IMG/VR virus record: IMGVR_UViG_3300035191_000038
Span: 1-46,803 of that record
Strand: one strand, 5' to 3'
Length of the DNA stretch: 46,803 bases
Source of the DNA: a virus
This document shows positions 21,035 to 28,669 of this stretch, in pieces (position 1 is the stretch's first letter; the number at the start of each line of letters is the position of its first letter). A program made the translations under genes and the position numbers. The notes under the pieces are model-generated. The model was not told where the DNA came from and searched no databases. It saw nothing but the letters and a program-made list of their open reading frames with translations.

Positions 21035-21621
21035 GGAAGGAGGAAGCCCTGCCCACCCTGCGGGCTGTGGCGTCCTGGCTCGAGGAATCCGGCCAGGACG
21101 TTGTCGTATGCGGCGCCGCCCGGCGGGGGGCCAAGGAGATCGAGCACACGGACATCGTCATCCGGGGCCCCTTAGTGCAAGCGCTTGCAGACCTCGAGGA
21201 GATGTGCAAGCTCGTCAGCCTGGAGTGCGCGGTCCTCGAGCAGGGGGACCAGTACGCGGCCCTGCTCGTCAACGAGATCCAGCTGGCCCTCCATGTCGTC
21301 TACCAGGAAGCCTGGGGGGCTCATATATTATACTATACAGGGAACCAGGTGTTCAGGGTCGCCATGGCGGCCGAGGCGAAGAGCCAGGGCTACAAGCTCA
21401 ACTCTCGGGGGCTCTGGCATCGGAGCGAGCTGATCGCCGGCCGGACCGAGGAGCAGATATTCGACGCCCTGGATCTGGCCTACATCCCGCCCACGCGGCG
21501 GACCTTCCGATGGAAACGAAACCGAAAACCCCTCAGGAGAAAAGGAGAAATCTGTGGCGAAAGTCAGAACGATCCGGATGAAGAACGGCCAGGAGTCGAA
21601 GCCCAAGCTCCGGGAAGGTGA
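21031..21621 (+). CDS. PolX-family nucleotidyltransferase-like protein, active site degraded
   Basis: A 196-residue protein that aligns with the palm and thumb of family X DNA polymerases. CGAARRGAKE (27-36) corresponds to the GSxRRG motif, HILYYTGNQVF (98-108) to the LYFTGS segment, and EEQIFDALDLAYIPP (140-154) to the C-terminal IFxxLxLxYxPP. Of the three catalytic Asp residues of the family, only one is kept: the positions read H39-T40-D41 and Q84 instead of D-x-D and D. The N-terminal 8-kDa and finger regions are absent. Polymerase activity is therefore unlikely; it may be a binding protein or an altered nucleotidyltransferase. The last 25 residues overlap the next gene. Confidence 0.72.
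   Translation: MRKEEALPTLRAVASWLEESGQDVVVCGAARRGAKEIEHTDIVIRGPLVQALADLEEMCKLVSLECAVLEQGDQYAALLVNEIQLALHVVYQEAWGAHILYYTGNQVFRVAMAAEAKSQGYKLNSRGLWHRSELIAGRTEEQIFDALDLAYIPPTRRTFRWKRNRKPLRRKGEICGESQNDPDEERPGVEAQAPGR
21176..21189. promoter_or_regulatory. TGCAAGCGCTTGCA palindrome inside the PolX-like gene
   Basis: A perfect copy of the 14-base palindrome, here inside a coding region (Val-Gln-Ala-Leu-Ala codons, with an uncommon CTT for Leu). No promoter lies nearby. It could be a binding site used for looping or simply chance. Confidence 0.35.
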
Positions 21622-22054
21622 GCAGCGGACCCCCCAGGAGCTGCTGGGCGTGTCCGGGAAGCCGGCGGAACTTGAGGAGGTGGCCGAGGACCTGTCCGTC
21701 GAGGAGGTCCAGCTGTTAATTGACGAGGGTGCCGAACTGAGTGCTGTCAACAAGGAGAACGCCGACCGGGAGAAGCAGATCAAGATCCTCCTCCGGCGGA
21801 ACGCCGAGTTCAACGGCTGGAAGGAGATGGCCGGCCAGGTCGGCCAGTGCAAGATCAAGGCGTCCAGCTCGACAAAGATCCCAGCGATGAAGCTCCTCGA
21901 GAAGATCCGGGAGCTGGGCAAACAGAAACTCTTTGGCTCCGTATTCAAGGCTGATGTGACGGCCGCGAGGCAGTACCTCGGCAAGGACGACATCGAGGAG
22001 ATCGCCGAGATCGAGAAGAAGGAGTACGGATCCGTGTCCCTGAAGCGGCTGTAG
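21554..22054 (+). CDS. Hypothetical acidic protein
   Basis: A 166-residue protein starting with GTG after AAAGGAGAAATCT, 68 bases inside the previous gene. It is mostly helical and charged (ELEEVAEDLSVEEVQLLIDE, then KENADREKQIKILLRRNAEF). It is the last gene before the intrinsic terminator at 22085. No family is recognised. Confidence 0.75.
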   Translation: MAKVRTIRMKNGQESKPKLREGEQRTPQELLGVSGKPAELEEVAEDLSVEEVQLLIDEGAELSAVNKENADREKQIKILLRRNAEFNGWKEMAGQVGQCKIKASSSTKIPAMKLLEKIRELGKQKLFGSVFKADVTAARQYLGKDDIEEIAEIEKKEYGSVSLKRL

Positions 22055-22084
22055 TTACCCACCTGTTCCGATACCCTCCACACG

Positions 22085-22127
22085 TCCCGGCAGGGTTTTT
22101 TTCTCCTTTCCCCTGCCGGGATTTTTT
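22085..22127 (+). terminator. Intrinsic terminator closing the accessory operon
   Basis: An 11-base perfect stem, TCCCGGCAGGG paired with CCCTGCCGGGA, with a 15-base T-rich loop, followed by six T residues. It lies 30 bases after the stop of the last accessory gene and just before the virion-module promoter. Confidence 0.88.
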
Positions 22128-22147
22128 ACCCCCCGGGTAAAATTCGG

Positions 22148-22176
22148 TTGACAAGCCCATATCCCTGTGGTACCCA
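22148..22176 (+). promoter_or_regulatory. Promoter-operator (family copy 8) before virion genes
   Basis: TTGACA, 17 bases, TACCCA (weak -10). CCCTGTGGT at 22163-22171 is the least conserved operator of the set. It lies 22 bases after the terminator and precedes a long run of rightward virion genes with no other visible promoter. The different leader and weak -10 may reflect late expression. Confidence 0.6.
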
Positions 22177-22232
22177 GCCCGAAATTCTTGGTTATATAAG
22201 GGACGGATTGGGGGACAAACGGGGACGGATAT

Positions 22233-22832
22233 GTGACCGACTTACCACGTATTGTCATCAAGAGCGAGGAAAAAAGGCTGGTCTACGGGGAGGTTTACGC
22301 TCCTTTGAGGGTAGATACCGATACGGAGACCATGACCGCCGAGGACATCGAGCAGATGGCCCACGCCTTTTTGGCCGGCGGGAAGACCGACAAGATCGAC
22401 ACCCAGCATAGCTTCGAGGAATCGGGCTGCCTGGTGGTCGAATCCTTCCTCGCCCGGAAGGGAGATCCGGACGGATTCATCGAGGGGGCCTGGGTCCTGG
22501 GGGTGAAGATCCTCCCGGACGAGCTATGGCGAGCCGTTAAAGCTGGAGAGCTTAACGGCTTTTCTTTTGCCGGGCGCCCGGGCGAGAAGGTGCCGGCCAA
22601 GGTCTCCGTCCGCCAGGCGAAGCGCCTGATCGGGGAGACGGAGAAGTCCTCCGACACGGGCCCTGTCCCACCCCATTCCCACGAGGTCAACCTGGCCTTT
22701 GACGAGAGAGGCCGGATCGTTCCTACGAACACCGAGGAATCCCTCGGGCACACCCACCCAGTCCAGAAGGCCACGGCGACGGATCGAGCGATCGATCACA
22801 GTCACCGTATGATTCTCATAGAGAACGACTAA
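22233..22832 (+). CDS. XkdF-like prohead protease
   Basis: A 199-residue protein. LVYGEVYAPLRVDTDTETMT, then EDIEQMAHAFLAGG and HSFEESGCLVVESFLARKGD, matches the XkdF-type putative serine protease of phage heads. H59 (TQHSFEE) and S111 (NGFSFAGR) are the likely catalytic residues. It would mature the capsid precursor and scaffold. The C-terminal third holds an added His-rich part (HSHEV, GHTHP, DHSHRM) that may bind metal. The start is GTG; an ATG two bases earlier is followed by a stop. Confidence 0.85.
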   Translation: MTDLPRIVIKSEEKRLVYGEVYAPLRVDTDTETMTAEDIEQMAHAFLAGGKTDKIDTQHSFEESGCLVVESFLARKGDPDGFIEGAWVLGVKILPDELWRAVKAGELNGFSFAGRPGEKVPAKVSVRQAKRLIGETEKSSDTGPVPPHSHEVNLAFDERGRIVPTNTEESLGHTHPVQKATATDRAIDHSHRMILIEND

Positions 22833-22844
22833 AGGAGACCAGCC

Positions 22845-23951
22845 ATGCCAGTCCGAGTGATCGAGGATACGGTGGAGAAGGACGTGACGTTCCTGAGGGA
22901 TGTGGACGTGAAGTTCGTTTCCCTGGTCCGTCATGGCGCCTGTCAGATGCCGTTCCGGGTGATCAAATCAGAGGGGGAAGGAGGTGATTGTAGAGACATG
23001 ATGATCGTACAGAGTATTCTGGTACCGAAGCACCTGGACCTTGCCGAACTGACCGGGAAGGAGGACCTCGAGTGGCTCTCTGACGCGAACCTGGAGACGG
23101 GGAAGGACTTTGAGGAATACCGAACCTTCGCCCAGGAGGAGGTGGAGCTGTTCGACGTGGAATCGATGAAGATGGTCAAAGTCCATGGCGAGGGAGTCTG
23201 GGCCCTGGCTGGCCAGCTCAAGGACGGCGCCTCTCCCGCGAGGGGGATCGCCCTCGGGCAGACCGAGGAGGAGGCCGCCAAGGAGATTCCCCTCTCACCG
23301 ATGGACACCCCGATCCCGGCAACCGCCGCCGCCTCGGCCGCGATGAGCTTCAAGGAGCTGTTCTACAGGGAACTGGACAACATGCTGGGAGTCGTGACCG
23401 GGACCCTGAACCAGAGCGGTCAGAAAATCCCGACCAGGAAGAAGACCATCCTGAGCGCGGTCGATGCGTTCCGGAGCTTCCTGGTCATGGGGCTCGACGC
23501 ACTCGGGCAGAACGCAGCAAAGATCGACAAGGTAGAGGTGCACAACAAACCACAACCAACGGAGGAGGAAGACATGGCGCTATTCACCACAGAGGAAGAG
23601 TTCGTCGAGGCCATGAAGGGGGTCCTGAAGGACACGATCCCCGGGATGATCGACGAGCACATCCTGGCCCTCCAGAGCTTGAAGGACGCGGAGGAGAAAC
23701 CGCCCGAAGAGCCGGAGACCAAGGAGACGGTCGAGAAGACCGAGACCACGGGAGAGGAGGACAACAAGGTCCTCGAGGCGGTCACCGCCCTCGCCAAGAA
23801 GGTGGACGACCTGGAGAAGAAGTGGGAGAACGACCCGGCCACGGAGGCGACCGGCACCGAGGGAGCCGAGGAGGAGACGAAGAAGGGAGACGAGGAGGAG
23901 GAGACGAAGCCGTCGGTCTTCGGTGGGCTGCTGTATCAGACCCGCCAGTAG
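22845..23951 (+). CDS. Scaffold-like capsid assembly protein
   Basis: A 368-residue acidic protein between protease and capsid genes, where scaffolds usually lie. The N-terminus VDVKFVSLVRHGACQMPFRV is a pattern common in proteins encoded next to XkdF. The C-terminal 140 residues are Glu/Lys-rich and predicted coiled coil (VTALAKKVDDLEKKW). An internal ATG at about 23574, after GGAGGAGGAAGAC, could yield a separate scaffold core starting MALFTTEEEF, as in phages with nested scaffolds. It starts after AAAGGAGACCAGCC. Confidence 0.75.
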   Translation: MPVRVIEDTVEKDVTFLRDVDVKFVSLVRHGACQMPFRVIKSEGEGGDCRDMMIVQSILVPKHLDLAELTGKEDLEWLSDANLETGKDFEEYRTFAQEEVELFDVESMKMVKVHGEGVWALAGQLKDGASPARGIALGQTEEEAAKEIPLSPMDTPIPATAAASAAMSFKELFYRELDNMLGVVTGTLNQSGQKIPTRKKTILSAVDAFRSFLVMGLDALGQNAAKIDKVEVHNKPQPTEEEDMALFTTEEEFVEAMKGVLKDTIPGMIDEHILALQSLKDAEEKPPEEPETKETVEKTETTGEEDNKVLEAVTALAKKVDDLEKKWENDPATEATGTEGAEEETKKGDEEEETKPSVFGGLLYQTRQ

Positions 23952-24014
23952 GCGGTCGTCCAGCTCCGCCGAGTAAAGTTTGACGATCGGCAAAACTGAC
24001 AAGGAGGAAAGTCC

Positions 24015-24953
24015 ATGCCCACCACAGAGGAAATTCTGAACAAGGCTGACCTCGCGGTATCGGATCTCGTATCCAACGGTGGATACCTGAACCCGATGCA
24101 GGCCAACACCTTCATCAGAATGCTCATCGAACAGCCCACCTTGCTGAACGAGATCAGAGTCGTCCCGATGTCGGCGCCGACGATGGAGATCAACAAGATC
24201 GGGTTCACGAGTCGCATTCTGAAGGTCGCGCCTGCCAGCGGCACAGCACTGGCTGCGGCCGACAGGTCGAAACCCGTGACCGACAAGGTCACGCTAACCA
24301 CCAAGGAGATCATCGCCGAGGTTCACATCCCGTACGACGTGCTCGAGGACAACATCGAGCGCGGTCGTCTCGAGGACACGATCATGGCGCTGATCGCGGA
24401 GAGGGCATCCCTGGATCTGGAGGAGCTGATCATCAAGGGCGACACCGGATCGGGAGACGCTTATCTCGCCTTGGCAGACGGCTGTCTCGCGCAGACGACC
24501 AGCCACGTTGTCGACTACGGTGCAACGGCGCCGTCAGTCACGAAGGCCGTGTTCAAAGCGGGCATAAAAGCCATGCCTAACAAATACTTGAGGAATCGAG
24601 CAGCGATGAGGTTCTACACATCGCCGCACGCTGAGATCGAGTATGCCGACAGCCTGGCGAACAGGGAGACCCCTCTCGGTGACGCGAAGGTGACCGGGTG
24701 GATGCCGAACTATGCCTATGGCGTGCCGGTGAAGGCAGCAGCTCTGATGCCTGACAGCAAGTACATCTTTACGTGGCCCAAGAATTTCATCCTGGGAGTC
24801 CAGCGACGGATCATGGTTGAGACGGACCGGGACATCAGGGCTCGCGTACTGATCGTCGTGCTGACCATGCGGATCGACATTAAATGGGAAGAAGAGGATG
24901 CAGTAGTCAAGTGCCTCGGCCTGGATGTTGGCGGAGAGTCAACCACCACGTAG
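24015..24953 (+). CDS. Major capsid protein (HK97 fold)
   Basis: A 312-residue protein after the protease and scaffold genes, with strong AAGGAGGAAAG before the ATG. The sequence has the order expected for an HK97-type capsid protein: a helical N-arm, a long spine helix region (LEDTIMALIAERASLDLEEL, then IIKGDTGSGDAYLALADG), and P- and A-domain strands ending in VLIVVLTMRIDI. It ends in GGESTTT, a short form of the Thr tail seen in other virion proteins of this phage. The fold is inferred from pattern and position. Confidence 0.85.
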   Translation: MPTTEEILNKADLAVSDLVSNGGYLNPMQANTFIRMLIEQPTLLNEIRVVPMSAPTMEINKIGFTSRILKVAPASGTALAAADRSKPVTDKVTLTTKEIIAEVHIPYDVLEDNIERGRLEDTIMALIAERASLDLEELIIKGDTGSGDAYLALADGCLAQTTSHVVDYGATAPSVTKAVFKAGIKAMPNKYLRNRAAMRFYTSPHAEIEYADSLANRETPLGDAKVTGWMPNYAYGVPVKAAALMPDSKYIFTWPKNFILGVQRRIMVETDRDIRARVLIVVLTMRIDIKWEEEDAVVKCLGLDVGGESTTT

Positions 24954-24978
24954 TTGAGCTGATTGGTAGGAGGTAAGC

Positions 24979-25263
24979 ATGTCTAAAGTGTCGAAAGTGA
25001 CACTGCTCGGAACCCCTGGCAGTACATATACGATCGCTTATGGAGCGCGAGAGTACCTGTTCGCTGCTGGCCGTGCCAGGAAGGTTCCTGTCGTGATCGC
25101 CCTGGAGGCACAGAAGAAACGAGACCGGAGAGGGGCCCCGCTTTTTTCCGTGGAGGACCTTCCCGAGATCGTGACCTCGGCGCCTCCCGAGCCGGCCGAT
25201 CCCGTCGAGGAGCCAGAGCAGAATGCACCGGCAGAGGCTCAGCAACCAACATTTGGAATATAG
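24979..25263 (+). CDS. Small virion-region hypothetical protein
   Basis: A 94-residue protein after TAGGAGGTAAGC. A beta-rich N-terminus (VTLLGTPGSTYTIAYGAREY) is followed by a Pro/Glu-rich, disordered C-terminus (PPEPADPVEEPEQ). The place between capsid and adaptor suggests a head decoration or joining protein, but no family is recognised. Confidence 0.7.
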   Translation: MSKVSKVTLLGTPGSTYTIAYGAREYLFAAGRARKVPVVIALEAQKKRDRRGAPLFSVEDLPEIVTSAPPEPADPVEEPEQNAPAEAQQPTFGI

Positions 25264-25266
25264 GCT

Positions 25267-25863
25267 ATGGCACTAAAACTTCACGTCGGAGGCGCGGAGT
25301 CCGATAGCTTCGTCACCGTCCTCGAGGCGGACGATTATCTGGAGAACCTGCCCGACGATACGACAGAATGGGAAGAGCTTTCCACGGAGGCCAAGGAGCT
25401 TCGGCTCCAGCTGGCGGCCCAGCTGATGGGTCACCTGCCCTTCCGTGGGTACACCGTGTATAGGTATCAGAGGCTCTGCTTCCCCAGGACCAGCCAGCCC
25501 TACGGTCGAAGGTTTCAAATCCCCAATGACATCAAACGGGCTCAGGCGTTCGTCGCCTACTCGATCGTTCATCGATCGCTCGCGGCTCGGGCTGCCATGG
25601 GGGAGGACGGGGCCGACGCCTCGTGGGGCACGCCAAGATCCATCTCACTGGCCGGCCTGGTTTCTGTTTCGTTCTCTGGGGAATCCACAGCGACGAACAT
25701 GCTGGAGAACCTGACCCGCTCGATGCCGTATCCCGTCTATACCTTGCTCAAACCCTATCTGTCGCAAATTCGAGGGAGGTCCGTCCCAGACTCGGACGAG
25801 CTGAGGACGTTGTCTACCACAACCACGACAGAACCGCCCGTCGTGACAACGACGACCACGTAG
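25267..25863 (+). CDS. DnaT-like head-tail adaptor with Thr tail
   Basis: A 198-residue protein. SDSFVTVLEADDYLENLPDD and the following helical body fit the DnaT-like phage family found in the adaptor position. The last 15 residues before the stop are TTTTTEPPVVTTTTT, a low-complexity tail (25816-25860) almost repeated at the end of the adhesin gene 20 kb away. No ribosome-binding site is obvious; it starts three bases after the previous stop. Confidence 0.75.
   Translation: MALKLHVGGAESDSFVTVLEADDYLENLPDDTTEWEELSTEAKELRLQLAAQLMGHLPFRGYTVYRYQRLCFPRTSQPYGRRFQIPNDIKRAQAFVAYSIVHRSLAARAAMGEDGADASWGTPRSISLAGLVSVSFSGESTATNMLENLTRSMPYPVYTLLKPYLSQIRGRSVPDSDELRTLSTTTTTEPPVVTTTTT
25816..25860 (+). repeat. 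Thr/EPPVV tail repeat, copy A
   Basis: Codons for TTTTTEPPVVTTTTT directly before a stop. The nucleotide sequence is nearly the same as at 46005-46050, including the codons for EPPVV, which suggests sequence exchange rather than separate drift. Confidence 0.7.
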
Positions 25864-25869
25864 GAGGAA

Positions 25870-26058
25870 ATGATGGCGATCGGAAGACAAGGCTCAGTGG
25901 GGAAGGCCACTTCCAGATCGGGGCCCGTGATCGGACGACAGGGGAAGAAAGCAGGACCGATCGGGAAAACCAAATCGATGCACGCATCTGCTCTGACCTT
26001 GGATCAGGACAGAACGAAGGTCGCGTACCCGACGACGTCGACAACGGCCGCCCCGTAA
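25870..26058 (+). CDS. Small basic virion-region protein with TTSTTAAP end
   Basis: A 62-residue protein after TAGGAGGAA. It is Gly/Lys/Arg-rich with repeated GRQG, and ends YPTTSTTAAP, a short Thr-rich tail. It is probably disordered. It may contact DNA or other head proteins. No family is recognised. Confidence 0.6.
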   Translation: MMAIGRQGSVGKATSRSGPVIGRQGKKAGPIGKTKSMHASALTLDQDRTKVAYPTTSTTAAP

Positions 26059-26070
26059 ACGGAAAGTGAG

Positions 26071-26451
26071 ATGGCAATCTTCTCGCAGATTCGGGCACCA
26101 GTTCAGGCGATGGTCGCTGAACTGATGTCGGATCCGACATTTCGGGAGCAGATCACGTACAAGCGGTACACAGGGCAGACGTTCGACGGTTCACTGGGAT
26201 ACACGATCAACACGTACCAGGAGACCGGCCTGTATGCGGTCAGGATGCGTCACAACCAGAACAGCGTCAAAGTATCCACATCGGATGTTGAAGTGGGAGA
26301 TGTGCTCTTTCTGTTCGATGGGGTGACCTTCCCGGAGGATACTTCGCTGAAGGATGTGATCGAAGATGTGGACGGGAACACGCTGGGGATCAAGGGAATC
26401 GATCCAGTGTTCGACATGGCAGTCATTGTAACGGTGGTAAGCTCCTCATGA
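26071..26451 (+). CDS. Probable head-closure/neck protein
   Basis: A 126-residue protein following the adaptor, with a beta-rich middle (YKRYTGQTFDGSLGYTINTY) and an end with alternating strands (MAVIVTVVSSS). The position and size fit a stopper or head-closure protein. The stop overlaps the next start. The assignment is positional. Confidence 0.6.
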   Translation: MAIFSQIRAPVQAMVAELMSDPTFREQITYKRYTGQTFDGSLGYTINTYQETGLYAVRMRHNQNSVKVSTSDVEVGDVLFLFDGVTFPEDTSLKDVIEDVDGNTLGIKGIDPVFDMAVIVTVVSSS

Positions 26452-26867
26452 TCAATATGGAAATACGACAAGAGGGACTCGAGGAAATACTGAAGGCACT
26501 CCTGGCTGTTCCGGACGCCTTCGACTCTGGAATGCGGCAGGCCGCCCAGACCCTGCGGACCAGGGCAGAAGGAAACACCCCGGAGAGCAACAAGCCCTCC
26601 AGGGGTCGTGCGAAGCGAAGCTGGGGTCAGATCGAGCGGCATTCCTGGGGGTATTCCTTCGAGAATCCCTTGCACTACACGACGATCCTCGAGGAGGGGC
26701 TGTACGAAAGGGTGGGACCACGAACGGTGGAAGAGGGAGGTCAAATCTACTCCAGGCAGGCCATCGGTGGCATCCTGGGACCTCTTCTTCGGGACCAGAC
26801 GGTCCTGGAACGGGTCGCGGCGTTAATCGCGGCCGAGATCATCCGGGGGATCAACCGACATGCTTGA
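26448..26867 (+). CDS. HK97 gp10-like neck/tail component
   Basis: A 139-residue protein with GLEEILKALLAVPDAFDSGM, then MRQAAQTLRTRAEGNTPESN, and HYTTILEEGL. This is the pattern of HK97 gp10-like tail completion proteins. It starts in an ATGA overlap and ends overlapping the next gene by eight bases. Confidence 0.75.
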   Translation: MINMEIRQEGLEEILKALLAVPDAFDSGMRQAAQTLRTRAEGNTPESNKPSRGRAKRSWGQIERHSWGYSFENPLHYTTILEEGLYERVGPRTVEEGGQIYSRQAIGGILGPLLRDQTVLERVAALIAAEIIRGINRHA

Positions 26868-27306
26868 ACGCGAGCAGATCATAGCGGCCCTCTGGGGTCG
26901 GATGGCAGCTGTCGCAGGCGTTCAGCGGACCGCGAGAAATCCCATCAACCCGCCGGCCGAAGGGGATCTTCCGTGTGTCAACATCTTCGAGCTGGGGGAT
27001 CGGGTGAGAGAAGCGAGGAAGCGCGGGGCAACGGCGCCGCCGGCGTACAAGCGAGAGCTGACCGTCATCCTCGAGCCTTTTGTCCTGGGTACATCGGAGC
27101 CACAGGTTACAAACGAGCTGGGCGCCTTCTTGCAGGAGGTGAAAAAGAAGCTCTACGAGGGAGGCACGAACCTCGGCTTGACTGGAGTGGAGGTGGAGGA
27201 GGTGGAGCTGTCCAGCATCTACCGTCCGCCCGGCATGGAGAAGGTCGCCGGTATCGGGATCACGGTCAACATACGGTACGTGGAGGATGTTTCGAGGTTA
27301 GTCTGA
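26860..27306 (+). CDS. Probable tail terminator protein
   Basis: A 148-residue protein directly before the tail-tube gene. An N-terminal helix with IIAALWGRMAAVAGV, strands LPCVNIFELGD and KRELTVILEPFVLG, and a terminal strand IGITVNIRYVEDVS fit a tail terminator (lambda gpU-like fold). The assignment is from position and predicted fold. Confidence 0.65.
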   Translation: MLEREQIIAALWGRMAAVAGVQRTARNPINPPAEGDLPCVNIFELGDRVREARKRGATAPPAYKRELTVILEPFVLGTSEPQVTNELGAFLQEVKKKLYEGGTNLGLTGVEVEEVELSSIYRPPGMEKVAGIGITVNIRYVEDVSRLV

Positions 27307-27334
27307 CGTCAGAGCAAACAAGGAGGAATAAACC

Positions 27335-27880
27335 ATGGCAGGACCAGCAAGCCCATCGACGACCCTATACCAGCTTGGGAGGGGCGTGATGTCGATCGCA
27401 GAGTGGACTGGATCGACACCCCCATCCGCTGGGGATTACGAGGATGTGGGGAACAGCCCTCGCTTCGAGTGTGAGGTGAGCGAGGAAAAGCTGGACCACT
27501 ACAGCTCTCGGTCTGGTATTCGGGTCAAGGACAAATCCGTCACATTGGAAATCGGGTACACGCTCAACTTTGATCTGGACGAGGTGAGCCAGGCAAACCT
27601 GGCCAGGTTCGTCCGGGGGACCGTCTCGGGCGACGAGATCCGGGCCGCCACAGCACTCGACCAGGAGTTCGCGGTCAAGTTCGTCTCCGACAACCCTGTC
27701 GGCGAGAACGAGAAGTGGGAGTTCTGGCGAGTCACGTTGTCCCCAGGTGGAGCGTTCAACCTGATCTCAGATGAGTGGAACCTGATCACGTTCACGGGTG
27801 AGGGACTGGCTGATACGGCGAACCATCCGTCCAGCCCGTACTTCACGGTGACCTGGGTAACCACGACAACCACAGCCTAA
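27335..27880 (+). CDS. Probable major tail (tube) protein with Thr tail
   Basis: A 181-residue protein with strong AAGGAGGAATAAACC before the ATG, suited to high expression. A beta-rich chain (VTLEIGYTLNFDLDEVSQAN) and its position before the tail chaperone genes fit the tail tube protein. It ends TWVTTTTTA. If the tail is exposed, each tube ring would show several Thr tails. Confidence 0.75.
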   Translation: MAGPASPSTTLYQLGRGVMSIAEWTGSTPPSAGDYEDVGNSPRFECEVSEEKLDHYSSRSGIRVKDKSVTLEIGYTLNFDLDEVSQANLARFVRGTVSGDEIRAATALDQEFAVKFVSDNPVGENEKWEFWRVTLSPGGAFNLISDEWNLITFTGEGLADTANHPSSPYFTVTWVTTTTTA

Positions 27881-28001
27881 CAGCCCATTTTTGAAGCTCA
27901 ACGACCGCGCCCCAGGCGCAAGGAGGAGCTGTGAAGGGCACCCTGGCCCCATCAAGTGACCCGTGCAGAAGACTGCACAAGGGTTTGAATGGAGGTGGAA
28001 G

Positions 28002-28409
28002 ATGGCGAAAGCCAAGAAGGACGCCGGGAATGAGCTGGATACATTATTTCCGGGGAAGGAGGTCGCACTAGGAGACGACCAAGCGGTCGTCGTTCGTCCA
28101 TTGTCACTCGAATCCCTGCCGAAGGTGGCCAAAGCCTTCGGCAAAATTATGCGGCTCGCCGAGACCGGCACGCTCCCATCGGAGCTGGCCGTGGCCGGCA
28201 TGGAAGAGCTGCTCCAAATTTTGCCGTTCTGCATCGATCGCCCTGCCAACGAAATCCCATCGACCGTCGTTCCTGAAATAATTGAGATTGTCATCGACCA
28301 GAACCTGACGGACGACGTCGTGGGAAAATGGCAGGCTCTGATTCAGCGGGCCGTGATGCTCCAGGAAGGCGAGGTAGGGGATCAGAGCAAGTCACCTGGC
28401 AAAGAGTAA
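28002..28409 (+). CDS. Tail assembly chaperone (gpG-like)
   Basis: A 135-residue, mostly helical protein between tail tube and tape measure, preceded by ATGGAGGTGGAAG. Near its end lies the slippery heptamer GGGAAAA (28322-28328) in the correct frame, allowing a -1 shift into the next open frame. An upstream extension of the frame (from 27963) is not used. It would bind the tape measure during tail assembly. About 120 bases before it (27881-28001) have no gene, only a short GTGCAG-AAGA-CTGCAC hairpin. Confidence 0.82.
   Translation: MAKAKKDAGNELDTLFPGKEVALGDDQAVVVRPLSLESLPKVAKAFGKIMRLAETGTLPSELAVAGMEELLQILPFCIDRPANEIPSTVVPEIIEIVIDQNLTDDVVGKWQALIQRAVMLQEGEVGDQSKSPGKE
28322..28328 (+). other. 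Programmed -1 frameshift heptamer G GGA AAA
   Basis: In the gpG frame the codons are GTG-GGA-AAA-TGG, so the last G of GTG with GGA and AAA forms X XXY YYZ. Lambda uses G GGA AAG at the same place. The -1 frame opens exactly here and continues into the T extension. Confidence 0.8.
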
Positions 28410-28669
28410 TCGCCTCGCACGTTGAGCTGCTGATCAGTAATGGGCACACGTTCTCGGACATTCGACAGTACAGCCTGCCGCAGCTGCTGCTGTTTATCGA
28501 CCTGCTCGTGGACCGCTGGAAGAGGGAGAGCGATGCGATAAAAAAGGGGGCCAAGGGAACCGATGCCTCAGACGACAGACGTCAAATTAAGACTTCTTAT
28601 CGAAGCCGTAAACAACGCGGGGGCCCAGCTCCAGAGCGTCGGCAATTCGCTAAAAAACGTCGGCGATAG
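28328..28669 (+). CDS. Tail assembly chaperone extension (gpT part of gpG-T)
   Basis: The -1 frame after the heptamer. Fusion would give about 222 residues: the first 109 of gpG plus 113 of this frame. The conserved-looking core is WQRVIASHVELLISNGHTFS, then YSLPQLLLFIDLLVDRWKRE. The last 35 residues are basic and overlap the tape-measure start by 107 bases. No ribosome-binding site serves an independent start. Confidence 0.75.
   Translation: MAGSDSAGRDAPGRRGRGSEQVTWQRVIASHVELLISNGHTFSDIRQYSLPQLLLFIDLLVDRWKRESDAIKKGAKGTDASDDRRQIKTSYRSRKQRGGPAPERRQFAKKRRR

Noticed and set aside
27931-28071. 46-codon frame starting with GTG after AAGGAGGAGCT, before the gpG gene
   Set aside because: The Shine-Dalgarno is good, but most of the frame overlaps gpG in another frame and gives a basic, structureless chain.
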